DNA from: Mactra quadrangularis
Lineage: Eukaryota; Mollusca; Bivalvia; Venerida; Mactridae
Length of the DNA stretch: 64,000 nucleotides
Reading direction: 5' to 3'
NCBI GenBank assembly: GCA_025267735.1
Contig: CM046295.1
Span: 11,915,167-11,979,166, forward strand
Position numbers and translations under genes: made by a program
Shown here: positions 1 to 10,616 of the stretch, piece after piece
Layout of the letters: each line of letters begins with the position of its first letter
How positions within the stretch are numbered: position 1 is the first letter of the stretch
Notes under the pieces: generated by a model
What the model saw: only the letters and a program-made list of their open reading frames with translations
What the model was told of the DNA's origin: nothing
Database searches by the model: none

Positions 1-374
1 TACCGTATCATCAATGGCCTAGTTGACATTCAAACAGAACTGTATCTTCGCCCAGCCTCCAAAACAACCCGAGGAAACAGCATTTGCTTCACTGTTCCAT
101 ACTGCAGAACAGACTTCCTCTGCCAGTCATTCTTTCCCTCAGCTACAAGACTGTGGAACCAGCTGCCGGACCACATCGCAACAGCTCCAAGTCTTGAAGC
201 ATTCAAACAGGGGCTGGCTGAGACATAAAAAAAGTAATATCGATCAGTGTAGATACAATTAGTTTTAAAGGTTTTTACATTTTAACTTTTGTGCCACACC
301 ACGTCTTTGACCTCACATCTGTGCGACAATACCCCAGAGAGGGATCCTGCGCAGTAATTGGAAGAAGAAGAAGG
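1..374 (+). mobile_element. 3' end of a non-LTR retrotransposon (LINE), C-terminus of reverse transcriptase plus 3' UTR
   Basis: Frame 1 is open from the window edge to a TAA at 226-228 and ends in the block typical of the far C-terminus of CR1/Jockey/L2-like LINE polymerases: FFPSATRLWNQLP followed by SLEAFKQGL. This block follows the reverse transcriptase domain in those families. A short 3' UTR follows and finishes at about 374 in a small (gaa)n-like tail, as in many of these elements. The catalytic RT domain would lie left of the window, so this may be a 5'-truncated copy. The ATG-initiated reading at 23-262 is in another frame and is not the protein. Confidence 0.75.
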
Positions 375-477
375 TTGAATAAAATTAAAATGAGTTTTTG
401 TTTATTTACAGGAATTGATCTACATTGTTGCCAGCTTTTATTGATGTGCTGAAATAAAATGTCTGAATTAAAACCAC

Positions 478-2222
478 CAGATATTTCCAGGTAATAAGTC
501 TGTAGCCTTAGGTAGTCATCAGATATCTCCTGGTAATTAGTCTGTAGTCTAGGGCCATCATCAGATATCTCCAGGTAATAAGTCTGTTGTCTAGGGCCAT
601 CATCAGATATCTCCTGGTAATTAGTCTGTAGCCTAGGGCTGTCATCAGATATCTCCAGGTAATAAGTCTGTAGCCTAGGGCTGTCATCAGATATCTCCAT
701 GTAATTAGTCTGTAGTCTAGGGCCGTCATCAGATATCTCCATGTGATTAGTCTGTAGTCTAGGGCTGTCATCAGATATCTCAAGGTAATTAATCTGTAGC
801 CTAGGGCCATCATCAGATATTTCCAGGTAATTAGTCTGTAACCTAGGGATGTCACCAGATATCTCCAGGTAATTAGTCTGTAGTCTAGGGCTGTCATCAG
901 ATATCTCCAGGTAATTAGTCTGTAGTCTAGGGCTGTCATCAGATATCTCCATGTAATTAGTCTGTAGTCTAGGGCTGTCATCAGATATCTCCAGGTAATA
1001 AGTCTGTAGTCTAGGGCTGTCATCAGATATCTCCAGGTAATTCGTTTGTAGTCTAGGGCTGTCATCAGATATCTCCAGGTAATTAGTCTGTAGCCTAGCT
1101 AGGGACGTAATCAGATATCTCAAGATAATTAGTCTTTAACCTAGGGCTGTCATCAGTTATCTCCAGGTAATTAGTCTGTAGCCTAGGGCTGTCATCAGAT
1201 ATCTCAAGGTAATTAGTCTGTAGCCTAGGGCTGTCATCAGATATCTCCAGGTAATAAGTCTGTAGCCTAGGGCTGTCATCAGATATCTCCAGGTAATTAG
1301 TCTGTAGCCTAGGGCTGTCATCAGATATCTCCAGGTAATTAGTCTGTAGTCTAGGGCTGTCATCAGATATCTCCAGGTAAATAGTCTGTAACCTAGGGCT
1401 GTCATCAGATATCTCCATGTAATTAGTCTGTAGTCTAGGGCTGTCACCAGATATCTCCAGGTAATTAGTCTGTAGTCTAGGGCTGTCATCAGATATCTCC
1501 AGGTAATTAGTCTGTAACCTAAGGCTGTCATCAGATATCTCCAGGTATTTAGTCTGTAGCCTAGGGCTGTCATCAGATATCTCCATGTAATTAGTCTGTA
1601 GTCTAGGGCTGTCGCCAGATATCTCCAGGTAATTAGTCTGTAGCTAGGGCTGTCATCAGATATCTCCAGGTAATTAGTCTGTAACCTAGGGCTGTCATCA
1701 GATATCTCCAGGTATTTAGTCTGTAGCCTAGGGCTGTCATCAGGTATCTCCAGGTAATTAGTCTGTAGCCTAGGGCTGTCATCAGATATCTCCAGGTAAT
1801 TAGTCTGTAGCCTAGGGCGGTCATCAGATATCTCCATGTAATTAGTCTGTAGTCTAGGGCTGTCATCAGATATCTCAAGGTAATTAGTCTGTAATCTAGG
1901 GCTGTCATCAGATATCTCCAGGTAATTAGTCTGTAGTCTAGGGCTGTCATCAGATATCTCAAGGTAATTAGTCTGTAGTCTAGGGCTGTCATCAGATATC
2001 TCAAGGTAATTAGTCTGTAGTCTAGGGCGGTCATCAGATATCTCCAGGTAATTAGTCTGTAGTCTAGGGCTGTCATCAGAGATCTCCAGGTAATTCGTTT
2101 GTAGTCTAGGGCTGTCATCAGATATCTCCAGGTAATTAGTCTGTAGTCTAGGGCTGTCATCAGATATCTCCAGGTAATAAGTCTGTAGTCTAGGGCTGTC
2201 ATCAGATATCTGTAGGTAATTA
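478..2222. repeat. Minisatellite, 42-bp unit, about 41 copies
   Basis: A unit of about 42 bp containing cagatatctccaggtaatta and tagtctagggctgtcat repeats head to tail with 1-4 substitutions per copy, such as aggtaa/atgtaa and gcctag/gtctag. Irregular units occur near 1093 and 1640. Because 42 is a multiple of three, two minus-strand frames stay open for hundreds of codons, giving 14-residue repeats of the DDSPRLQTNYLEIS type. The open frames lack convincing starts, change frame at the irregular units and have no neighbouring coding context, so I read this as non-coding satellite DNA rather than a repeat protein gene. Confidence 0.93.
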
Positions 2223-2556
2223 AAATATTGATGTATTGTAGGGCTGTCATCGAAAATCACGATATCAATGTATCACTATTTCTTGACAGACAATGCAATA
2301 TCAATTTGCAATCTGGAATATTGATGCAATTTAGCATTTTATAAAGCTATAGACTCTATGATTGTTTTATATTCTGAATTTCATGTTTTCTGTTAAGTGT
2401 TAAAAAAGTATGAAAATATGGCTTGTTATATTTTGTTTTATGTCAGAAACAACTTTTGACATCTTGCATTACATAATACATCATAAAGGTTTTATATTGT
2501 GTACGTTTTCTGGAGTGCTTGTGACTTCCATTACACTCCTTGTCTGACTCTATCTT

Positions 2557-2964
2557 AGGGCTGTCATTGATTCCAACTATATAGCTGTATCGTCGATATT
2601 ATTTTCCTATCAATTATCAATATGCATTTTAAAATATCAATAATAATGCTTACCTAGGTAAATAAAAAAAGTCACTTTTAAGGGTCAAATTTGTGTGACG
2701 CACTTCTATCATAAGCGGAAACAGGCGCGCTGTCATAATATGAACTGATAGTTAATACATTGATGGCACCCCCATTGTCGAAAAAGCTGTAGTCCAAAGA
2801 AGGTATAACATTCATGACAAATATACATCTATTTTGAGTTTATAACAACATAAATGGTCTGTAAAGTACTGCAGTGAAGGAATTGATATGTATCGGTGTA
2901 TCGTCGATACTTATTTCTCAATATATCAATATCATCGGTATGCTTTGAGCCCGATCAATGACAA
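2557..2964. mobile_element. hAT-like non-autonomous transposon (MITE) with imperfect 8-bp target duplication
   Basis: The left end reads tagggctgtcattga and the right end is its near inverse, tcaatgacaa. The flanking octamers ctctatct (2548-2555) and ctctaccc (2965-2972) match at 6 of 8 positions, as expected of an old hAT target-site duplication. The inside is AT-rich with repeated atcgtcgatat and atcaatat motifs near both ends and no coding capacity. Confidence 0.55.
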
Positions 2965-3008
2965 CTCTACCCAACCAGATTATGATTATGTTCAATCATA
3001 TGAATAAT

Positions 3009-3384
3009 TACAGTACCCACCAAAAGTTTGGAGACTTTTTCACTATGTAGGCCTATTGAATAGCTTTTATCTAAACTGTAATTATTGTTTTGTTTTTTTA
3101 AATGATCAGTAGTTTTGCTTTATGTTTTAGTTATCATTATACTAAGACCACAAAAATAGCATAAAAGCTATGTTATGGAAAATAATTACAATAAGCATGT
3201 TTTTGGAGGCTTAAGGATTGCAGATGCTGAATCTTATAGATGTGCTGCATTCATAGAATTTGTTTTCATTTTATCACCAACCATACTTAAATATATAAAA
3301 AACAACGATTCTACAAAAATAATCATCAACGTTCAAGAATTGTAGTAAATTTCTTTTGTCTCCATACTTTCGGTCGGTACTGTA
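3009..3384 (+). mobile_element. Tc1/mariner-type MITE, family 1, copy 1
   Basis: About 26-bp terminal inverted repeats: tacagtacccaccaaaagt with ttggagac at the left and gtctccatac with ggtcggtactgta at the right. TA dinucleotides lie at both ends, as for Tc1/mariner insertions. There is no open frame. Related copies lie at 11492-12242 (inverted and longer) and 19172-19627. Confidence 0.75.
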
Positions 3385-3462
3385 TAAATGCATTTAACTG
3401 GTAAGGAGATAATAAGATATGAAAATTATATTAAGGATTATTAATCATCAGTCATAGAAATT

Positions 3463-3720
3463 TGGATGAAAATTAGCCAGCAAGTCAGGCTAGTAATTAA
3501 GGGATTTTTACTAGCCCAAAAAATATTTTTACAAGCCCTCAAGATATTTTATTTTTGACTCGGTTACCATTTGTTTGGTTTCTAAAAGACAAATATGTTG
3601 GTAAATGAAATACACAACAATACAGTAATCAGAGGATTCCATTATTTTCTGTGCAGCATGTGCCAATCTTAATAAAACCCGATCTAAAATTCTGCTCGCC
3701 TACTGGCTAATTTTCAAACG
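3463..3720. mobile_element. Candidate MITE with tgaaaattagccag terminal inverted repeats
   Basis: The left end contains tgaaaattagccagcaa and the right end contains its inverse, actggctaattttcaaa, about 250 bp apart. The interior is AT-rich and non-coding. It sits 130 bp upstream of the large PARP exon. The target duplication is not clear, so element status rests on the inverted ends alone. Confidence 0.45.
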
Positions 3721-3853
3721 AAGGTCGCATTCAGAGGACCTTTTCTCATCATAATATTAATTACGAAATTGTTATGATACGTAACTTGTTAACGTGATCA
3801 GGCTAGTGTGAAATTTTGACCACTGTTAATCATTATTATTGTTTTCGTTTTAG

Positions 3854-5431
3854 GTCCATCAGCTGTGAGTCAGCACCATCAGAATACACAGACGCTGTAT
3901 CAAGTTTTGAAGATGATGATGATGATTTTGATGGTGATTATTTGTGTGACGTTGAATTTATTCCACAAAATGAAGATTCCGAAGCCTTCATGCATCCCTA
4001 TCTATATACTGACATTGAAAACCTAATTTTCATATATGGAGAAAACTCGGTTAATTATCGTTTGTTTGAATCCATTGACGAAATTGACGTTGAATTACAA
4101 ATACCTCTTGGGTTTTTAGAAGATGTCATTGCAGAAGCATGGAAAGTGTCAAAAACGGAGCCACTTATTGTTCGATTACATTTCTCATTGTCAAGGTACC
4201 TTGAGTCGTCAAGCTGTCCTAAAGTGGAAGTTTTTCAGCCGTCGAAAAGAGAAGGATTTGGGTTCGGCTGTCAGGTACGGAAATTTTTGGAGAGCTTTTT
4301 ATCGTCGGAATGGAATCACATTTACGCCGACTATAAGCAAATCTTAGAGAAGGCAGACCATTTAAAAAAGTCCCAAAGTGCTCCGGTGAATTTACAATCA
4401 GTGTTTATTCATACAGATATTGTGTCTTCATTTGTAAGTGACGAAAACATTGCTCGTCTGACGGAACTCGGATACGAGACGGATGCTGCTCGTAATGCGT
4501 TAATTATAACACATGGTTACGTTGACAAGGCAGCAGAATTATTGTTAGGAAACACTGGTATAAGTCCGGTATTTGATGAAACGGCAAGAGAGAAAAATGA
4601 ACAAGCTGTTGGAAATTCTGGACCAATCAGATCGGTGTCGGAGATTTCTGACACAGACAGCATTTTATCGGCTAAGGCAAATTTATTCATTGCAGATAAA
4701 ACAGCAAGTGAGTCTAAACCAAAGAAACAAGTTTCGGAAAAGGGGAAAATTCCTGGTATAAAGAGGCAACATTCTCATCCCCCGATTTTGAACAGATTAC
4801 GTAAAATGTTGCCAACCTTGACCCGTACAACCAGTATGATGCCTGGTGTAGCTAAAGATATTGATGGACCAAGAGTTCTTGAAGATTTGAACCTAATGCC
4901 TTTGTCTACATTAGATGGACGTAGTGCTAAAATAGTTCCTAGTTTAGACGACGGATTCCTGGTGCAGTTATTTCGCTATGTTCGTCAGAGAATTCCAACA
5001 ATGAATGAGTATTGCGTAGTCTGTGACGAAGCACATGTGTTCCAAAATGGAGCAATGTTAAAGCCATCAGTTTGTTGCCGAGAACTTTGCGTGTTTGCAT
5101 TCCAAACATTAGGCGTTATGGCGAACGCTGCTGATGACATCGCAACGGGAGCTGAAGTGGTTGACCTACTTATCAACATGACACGTGCAGCGGCTCGTTC
5201 AAATCGTAAAGCTGTGATTTTTGATCCATTTCCAACAATCGTTGATCCTAAAAACCCAAGCAACCTTTTGTTCACACCAAAGAATAGGGATTACAATGCT
5301 GCACAACAAGTGATGAAAGATATTCCGTGTATGACCGAGATGTCAAACATGACCTCGACCTTGAAGCAGAAACTTGACAATACAAATCCTGCCGTCTATC
5401 CCATGATTCAGTGGATTATAAATAGTAACAG
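3854..5431 (+). CDS. PARP6: PARP6/8 gene, large internal exon (1,578 nt)
   Basis: The acceptor is ttttcgttttag at 3842-3853 and the donor is AACAG|gtaaat at 5432. The first base is the third position of a codon, so no start codon lies here; the open frame extends upstream only as intron. Contents in order: an acidic run (EDDDDDFDGD), the conserved N-terminal domain (about residues 45-155 of the exon), a UBA-like segment encoded by about 4437-4557, a basic Ser/Thr-rich linker with RQHSHPP and LTRTTSMMP, then the conserved Cys-rich block from EYCVVCDE through IATGAEVVDLL to IIDPK-like VDPKNP. Vertebrate genes divide this stretch among many exons, so intron loss is likely. Confidence 0.92.
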
Positions 5432-8400
5432 GTAAATTATCGTCTGAAATACATTTGGGTCCAAAATTGTCTTTCACATTAAATTTGGATGCAGCCTGCC
5501 TAACTCAGTTGGTGGCATGCAAGTCTCCTGATCGAGGGGTCGTGGGTTCGATTCTCAGGCGATGCATAATTTCATGGAGCTTGGTCATGAAATAATTTCT
5601 ATGGCCATTCTCCCTCCTACCAATGATTTTTTATCATATAGGCAGTTGTCAGTCACTGATAAAAGTATGCCCTTAGTAGTTGGTTAACAGCTAAATCCAG
5701 AGATTTAGCCTTGCCAGGAAGAACGAGTCGGTTGACTGACCGCTGTAATATTACCATACAATATGTCGCTATGACATTAAACCCAACAAACGGTCACATT
5801 AAATTTTGATGTTTTGAGGTAAACATTGATATACTTTACAATCATGTAGTTATATGTTTCACAACTAATGTACAGTTTAACATGAACCATCAGTTATACT
5901 TTTATGTATTATAAATATAAAATAGAATTATTAAATAAAGTATTTTTTGCAATAAATTTTCAACAACAAAAATAAGAGAAGATTGTATGAAGAAACTTTT
6001 GGACCCCTGTGTATTGTCAAATTTTATTCGACTATCAGTGATGGATAATTCAACTCAACTGATTTAAATTCTCTTGGTCATATAACCTGTGTACATAATT
6101 ACATACATTTGTCTATTTTTGTCAATCGTCATCAGTAAAGCTAAGTTTTCTAGCTTTTTTCCTTTATACTGGGTTGCACAACATATCAACACGATTCATG
6201 TCATCTTATGTCCGGCATTTGTTAAGTGTTTTCCTGTAAAGACAATCAAAATTTTATGGTCTTTATAGAGGAACAGTCTTAATTCAGTTTATGGACTTTT
6301 TTCTTCCCTTATTAAGCTTTTAAACTTCAAAATCTCTCTTGCGCTGTCTCTTTCTCATTATATGTGTTTCTTCTGTTTTATTAGCTCGACTTTACGTAGT
6401 AATGTAGAGCTCTCCTACTCGCCCCAGCGTCGGCATCCGCATCCATATTTCTGATTAAAGTTTTTGTGCACAGATTAAAGTTTTTGTGCAGTAAAATACA
6501 TTCTTCTATATCTTTGTCATTTCTTAAGATATCAACTTCAAACTTTAAATATATGTTACTTATTATCAACCACATCTCATGTGAAAAGGTTCATAACTCC
6601 AAATATATTTTTTTCAGAATTATCTCCCCTTGAACTTAGAATTTTCTTTAAAAAATATTTGTTTTTACTGCAACTGTTTTATTTCTTTAGGTATTGACTT
6701 CAAACTTAAAATACATGTTCCTTATTATCAACCACATCTCATGTGACAAGTTTCATAACTCCAAATACATTTTTTTTAAAAATTGTCTCCCACAAACTTA
6801 AAATTTTAAAGATTTTTTTTTTTACTTTAGATTTGTTAAGGTTATATTTCTAAATTTTTAATTTGTATGTTCCTTATCATCAACCACATCTCCTGTGACA
6901 AATACTTACTTAGTTGAGCATGCTGTCTCCTCTGACAGCTCTTGTTGTCTCTTTAGGTCGACTCCATGACCACATGATCAGTAGAGTAGTGCCCTACTGA
7001 CTGAGCTAGCCAGGCAGGCTAAAGAAACAGTAGATAGGTTGCTTAATTTCACGATTATGACTAAAAACATTAATAAAACTAAAAAGGAACATTAAAACTA
7101 TTTGATTCAGAAATAAAAAAAGAATTTAAAAACAATATAACTGATACTGATACAGTGGTGCATTTTACAAAAAAAAATCTTACGATAAAAATGATCGGAA
7201 GTCAAAAGTAAGAAACATTCATTATAAGGTAACTTTTTGGCCTATCAATTCCTGAATTCCAAATATTATTAGATTATGTATATTGTTTACCTTTCGATAA
7301 TCATAGTTATGTTTTAATATTATCCTTCTGACTTTGAACTGCAAAATTTATGAAATGGACTTACGATAACTTTTTTTCATAGGATTTTTGTGAAAAAGGT
7401 ATACAGGAAGTTAAACCCAGGGCTTGAATTAAACAAAAAATTAGATTTGCAAATTTGCGTGTGGATTTCATTTTAACTGGTAAAATGCAAAATTCCCATT
7501 TTTGTAGCATACATAGTTACTTTTCATTTATGTAATATGAAAAAAATAGCGCCACTTGTATATATTTGACACTTTCGATCTTTTTGGCCGTTTCAATGCT
7601 GATTTGAGCCTCATTAGTATAGACAGTAATATTTTTGTGTTGATTTCAACTTGCCAAAATTTGCCAGTTAGAAAAAAGTTACATGCAATTTTCAAAATCC
7701 ACTCACATTTTGCCAGTATGTGAGCTTAAATTTGAGCCTTGTTGAAGCTATATTTTTCATAATTTTGTTCTGCTTTCAGGTCCCATATAGTGAAGTTACC
7801 ACCTGAGAAGCAACTTGATTTTATGTTCACCACACATCAGTTTCTTTTGTTATCAAGTCCTCCTGCCAAGGAAGCTGCATTTCAGGCTGCGAAGAAAATA
7901 CATGGAAGTACTTTTGCTTTCCATGGTTCTGGTATTGAAAATTGGCATTCCATAATAAGGTATGTACACCGTCATCCTATGTCTCATATCAAACAATGAA
8001 AATGCTTGTTGTTGAAACAGTTAAAATTTAAACCAATGAAAATGTTCGTTGCAAACACTTGTTGAAGTTTTAACCAGTAAAAATGCCCGTTGCAAAAATG
8101 ATTAAAAAAGTCAAGCATGAAAATGCCTGTTACAGAAATGATTTTAAATTTCAACCAATATTTCAGCCTTTTGAGAGTTCCTCCAAACAATAGTATTACC
8201 TTAATAGCAAAGATATAGGTTTAGATATAAAATGTATTGATAAATAGTGTAAAAATTGAAGTTAAAGAACCTTTTAGTCTATTGGCACAATTATTTAAAG
8301 CCATTTTCGACCTATATACTTAATCTATACAATTTGCGCTACCATACCTGTTTGTCCAATTATTTTCTCTTTTGGTATAGAAAAAATTGATAAAAGATAT

Positions 8401-9004
8401 GGAACCTTTGGTTATTTGTGATAAACATATTGAATATTTAGTATTTACTCAATGTATCATGGGTGACAAACAATGCTAATTGATTTTACATTTGTTGTGG
8501 TATTCTTCTGGCGGTATTACTGAACAGCGAATATTGACTATTTATACTTCAAACAAAATGAACCCTGCATTGCGGCAAATATCTTTTTCAAGATAATTTT
8601 TGTTTTATTTCAGACAAGGTCTGGTGAATGCATCGGGCACAAAACTACAAGTGAATGGTGCTGCGTACGGAAAAGGGATTTATCTAAGCCCACACATATC
8701 AACCTCCATGGGATATTCTCGTATGGGGTATGGCTCTCATGATATCAAAAAGAAGAAATCAATTTCGGACAACAAACCCAGATTTCTGACTTCGGACAGT
8801 ATTACATGTATTGCCCTTTGTGAAGTGATTACTTCGTCATCTCTTAAGAAAAACAATTCTATTTGGACCCACCAAGAACCTAACCATGTCTGCACAAGGT
8901 TTTTCTTTGTCTACGAAGATGGGCAGGTTGGCGACTCGTCTATCAATACACAAGAAAGTAAATACCTACAAATGATAAAAGCCGCTTGTGGATACAAAAT
9001 GTGA
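3854..9004 (+). CDS. PARP6: PARP6/PARP8-type mono-ADP-ribosyltransferase, last three exons: join(3854..5431,7780..7959,8614..9004)
   Basis: The spliced exons give 715 residues plus stop. Both introns are GT/AG, and the joined codons (AG|G and AG|A, both Arg) restore family motifs NSNR-SHIVKLP and HSIIR-QGLVNAS. The product is expected to transfer single ADP-ribose units from NAD+ to proteins in the cytoplasm, as known for vertebrate PARP6/8. Seen directly: the N-terminal block with IDEIDVELQI and TEPLIVRLHFSLS, the Cys-rich block with CVVCDEAHVFQNG, and the ART domain with FHGSGIENWHS and YGKGIYLS. The C-terminal block CTRFFFVYEDGQVGD shows the H-Y-I type active site rather than the polymerase H-Y-E. 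VEVFQPS and GAAYGKGIYLS suit PARP6 slightly better than PARP8. The 5' exon or exons are not visible here. An inserted UBA-like segment is unusual. Confidence 0.93.
5491..5791 (+). mobile_element. tRNA-derived SINE, type 1 (full-length copy)
   Basis: The head has RNA polymerase III box-like elements: taactcagttggtggcatgc (A-box region) and gtgggttcgattctcagg (B-box region). The body contains gccattctccctcctacca, a stretch with gttaacagctaaatccagag, and a tail ttaaacccaacaaac. Other copies in the window lie at 26611, 34587, 51803 (minus) and 56201, with fragments at 6959, 12752 and 23263. Confidence 0.85.
6382..6905. repeat. Dispersed repeat with about three degenerate units of about 155 bp
   Basis: It begins near agctcgactttacgtagta, a head I associate with a dispersed repeat of bivalve genomes. 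Segments containing ttattatcaaccacatctc and cataactccaaata recur at about 6549, 6722 and 6877. Each unit has a T-rich stretch. It is non-coding and lies inside the PARP intron. Confidence 0.6.
6959..7020 (-). mobile_element. SINE type 1 head fragment
   Basis: On the minus strand the sequence reads agcctgcctggctagctcag and then a degenerate tRNA-like body. It is only the tRNA-derived head; the rest of the SINE is missing. Confidence 0.55.
7418..7743. mobile_element. Candidate hAT-like MITE at the end of the PARP intron
   Basis: The ends are imperfect inverted repeats: cagggcttgaattaaac at the left and gcttaaatttgagccttg at the right. Subterminal segments resembling gtggatt/aatccac are also inverted. 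The interior is AT-rich and non-coding. No target duplication was confirmed. Confidence 0.45.
7780..7959 (+). CDS. PARP6: PARP6/8 gene, exon encoding the start of the catalytic domain
   Basis: This 180-nt exon is bounded by ttctgctttcag and AATAAG|gtatgt-type signals. It encodes SHIVKLPPEKQLDFMFTT, the SSPPAKEAAFQAAKK stretch and FHGSGIENWHSII. The His of FHGS is the nicotinamide-site His of the ART triad. Both splice junctions use the same codon phase (two bases before, one after) and fall at boundaries conserved with the vertebrate protein sequence. Confidence 0.93.
7960..8613 (+). other. PARP last intron
   Basis: The 654-nt intron runs from gtatgt to ttttatttcag. It contains three or four degenerate direct repeats of about 55 bp with aatgaaaatgctgttg-like cores between 7996 and 8165, and otherwise AT-rich unique sequence. 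Confidence 0.85.
8614..9004 (+). CDS. PARP6: PARP6/8 gene, terminal exon with catalytic Tyr and C-terminus
   Basis: The exon encodes QGLVNASGTKLQVNG, then AAYGKGIYLSPHIS with the catalytic-site Tyr, a Lys-rich insertion loop, CIALCEVITSS, and the closing block VCTRFFFVYEDGQVGD. The stop is TGA at 9002-9004. The residue that is Glu in poly-ADP-ribosylating PARPs falls in the VCTRFFFVYE block, where family knowledge places Ile. The sequence here matches the mono-transferase type, so no chain elongation is expected. It ends about 10 residues beyond the INTQ motif, like its vertebrate relatives. Confidence 0.93.
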
Positions 9005-9419
9005 CTTTTTTTATTGAAATTGGCGAGGGCTGCCAATTTTCAGCTTATCTGCTTATTTCAGATGACTTTAAACAAATTTATCTTCCTATAGTCATCAGCA
9101 AATAGATTTTAGATTTAATGAACTGAATACAAAAATAGTGTACATGTACCAGAGACTTTGAAATGTCAAAATCAGAAATTTATAGAGCCATTTGACAAAT
9201 GTTATGTTAATTTTGATAATTGGATATAGTGTGCTCAGATGGACCCAAATTGACCTGTTTTCAGTAGTGATTGACCCTTTTCTGCTGATATCTCGAGTAC
9301 ATATCAGCAGCTCTTATAGAAAGAACACTGCCCTCCAAAAGTTCCTTCACATATTTACAATTAACATTGTACTAAATAGATTTTCTGTAAGCTGTAAAAG
9401 CAGTTTATTGTTAAATTAA

Positions 9420-9497
9420 TTTATATTATATATTATTATATATATTATATATATAATATATGATATATCATTATTATATATATTAATTTAATTAATT
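9420..9497. repeat. AT-rich microsatellite
   Basis: Irregular (ta)n/(tat)n tract, palindromic in places and able to form cruciforms. Confidence 0.85.
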
Positions 9498-9683
9498 TGA
9501 ATTTTAAATTTTGATATCAGTACATTTTTCTTACATATAGGAAGTTACAAAAATATCCAAAACCATAATGGCTCATTGGGATACAGTGATCATAGTTTCG
9601 GAGGCTGATATATGACTTTTGCTGCAACTCAAAAACTACAAAGTAACATCAGAAACATAAAAAATTCATTGCATGAATAGTGA

Positions 9684-9689
9684 ATAAAA
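9684..9689 (+). terminator. Possible polyadenylation signal for the PARP gene
   Basis: First good aataaa downstream of the PARP stop (about 680 nt). It lies inside a MITE, so it would be an acquired signal. Weak, position-only evidence. Confidence 0.25.
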
Positions 9690-9780
9690 TAAATAATGAT
9701 TTAATAATCATGCAAATTTAAACATGTATAGTAATCTAGATATTAATTGTACTGTGAAGAAACTTTTGGAGTGCAGTGTA

Positions 9781-10616
9781 GATTTGATATTATTAACTCT
9801 GATTCAACTACGTTGCAAACACTGGCAGTGCTCCAGCTAGCCATTTTCAGCAGGGTGCGGCACCCTGCCCTTTAAACCTGAAGGTCTTCCCTTTTTCAAA
9901 ACCCATTCCGTATCTTTTACCCAAGAAAATCGAAAATCATTAATTTCAATGATCATTATCACTTATTATCATACACAAATCAATACAACTTTTGTGCCCT
10001 CCAAAAGTTCTTTCACATTTAAAGTTTGAAAATTGTATTTGCATTTAATTGCTATGTGTTTTTTTTAATTTGCATTTTGGAACAAGTAAAGCTTTCTTTC
10101 GGATATGAAATTTCTATAATATCTCAAACTTATATTTGTTCATTGAGATAAATTGTTCATACTTATTTATTTTACATTGTAGCTCTATTGAGAAATAAGT
10201 TCTTACAACTTAATCACTTTCAAGTCCGCTTCCTGGTCTGACAGTGCTAGGCTAGTAGGATAAAGTTTCTTGATCAAGGAAACAATGTACATGTATAGGT
10301 TTAAATGGGATTCAAACTAATAGGGAGCTGGCTATCCAATGATTACCAGTCCGACATTGTAACCCCTCAGCTATATTGAATATTGTGTAGAAGCTTAAAG
10401 ATAAATATTGCTGGAACTCTACAAATAGAAATACATGTATAATAAACTATAATTTAATAATTTTCTTCAAACCTAAACTTTTAATTAGTTGCAGTTCAAT
10501 TAATTGTAATAAGAATCTTTTGGATAATAGTGTATTATAACATCGTTGTTATAAGAACAAATAAGATTATCTATTTTTATTGAATGTTGGTATAAAAGAA
10601 ATGGTAATACATATAC
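9781..10616. other. Intergenic stretch with a transposon end and a tRNA-like fragment
   Basis: Holds an isolated MITE end (gccctccaaaagttctttca, about 9989-10010). On the minus strand at about 10300-10375 there is a degenerate tRNA-like SINE head with ggactggtaatcattggat, a motif shared with 14782-14802. No gene was seen. Confidence 0.5.

Larger units (their letters stand above)
5432..7779 (+). other. PARP intron, carrying a SINE, a bivalve-type repeat and a MITE
   Basis: The 2,348-nt intron runs from gtaaat to ttctgctttcag. It holds a tRNA-headed SINE (5491-5791), a three-unit degenerate repeat (6382-6905), a SINE head fragment (6959-7020) and a MITE-like segment (7418-7743) that ends about 36 bp before the acceptor. 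No further exon was seen in it. At about 5983-6010 it also contains a motif gaagaaacttttgga like the MITE ends at 9325-9780. Confidence 0.85.
9325..9780. mobile_element. Tc1-type MITE, family 3
   Basis: The ends are inverted repeats of about 28 bp: acactgccctccaaaagttc with cttcac at the left and gtgaagaaacttttggag with tgcagtgta at the right. The inside contains an AT microsatellite at 9420-9497. Related single ends occur at about 5983-6010 and 9987-10016. A possible polyadenylation signal of the PARP gene (aataaa at 9684-9689) lies inside this element. Confidence 0.65.

Noticed and set aside
486..2220. CRISPR-like regular repeat
   Set aside because: Units are directly adjacent with no unique spacers, and the genome is eukaryotic.
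275..2260. Long minus-strand frames encoding 14-residue repeats
   Set aside because: They follow from a 42-bp satellite whose period is divisible by three; frames change at irregular units and two frames are open at once, which is typical of satellite DNA rather than of a gene.
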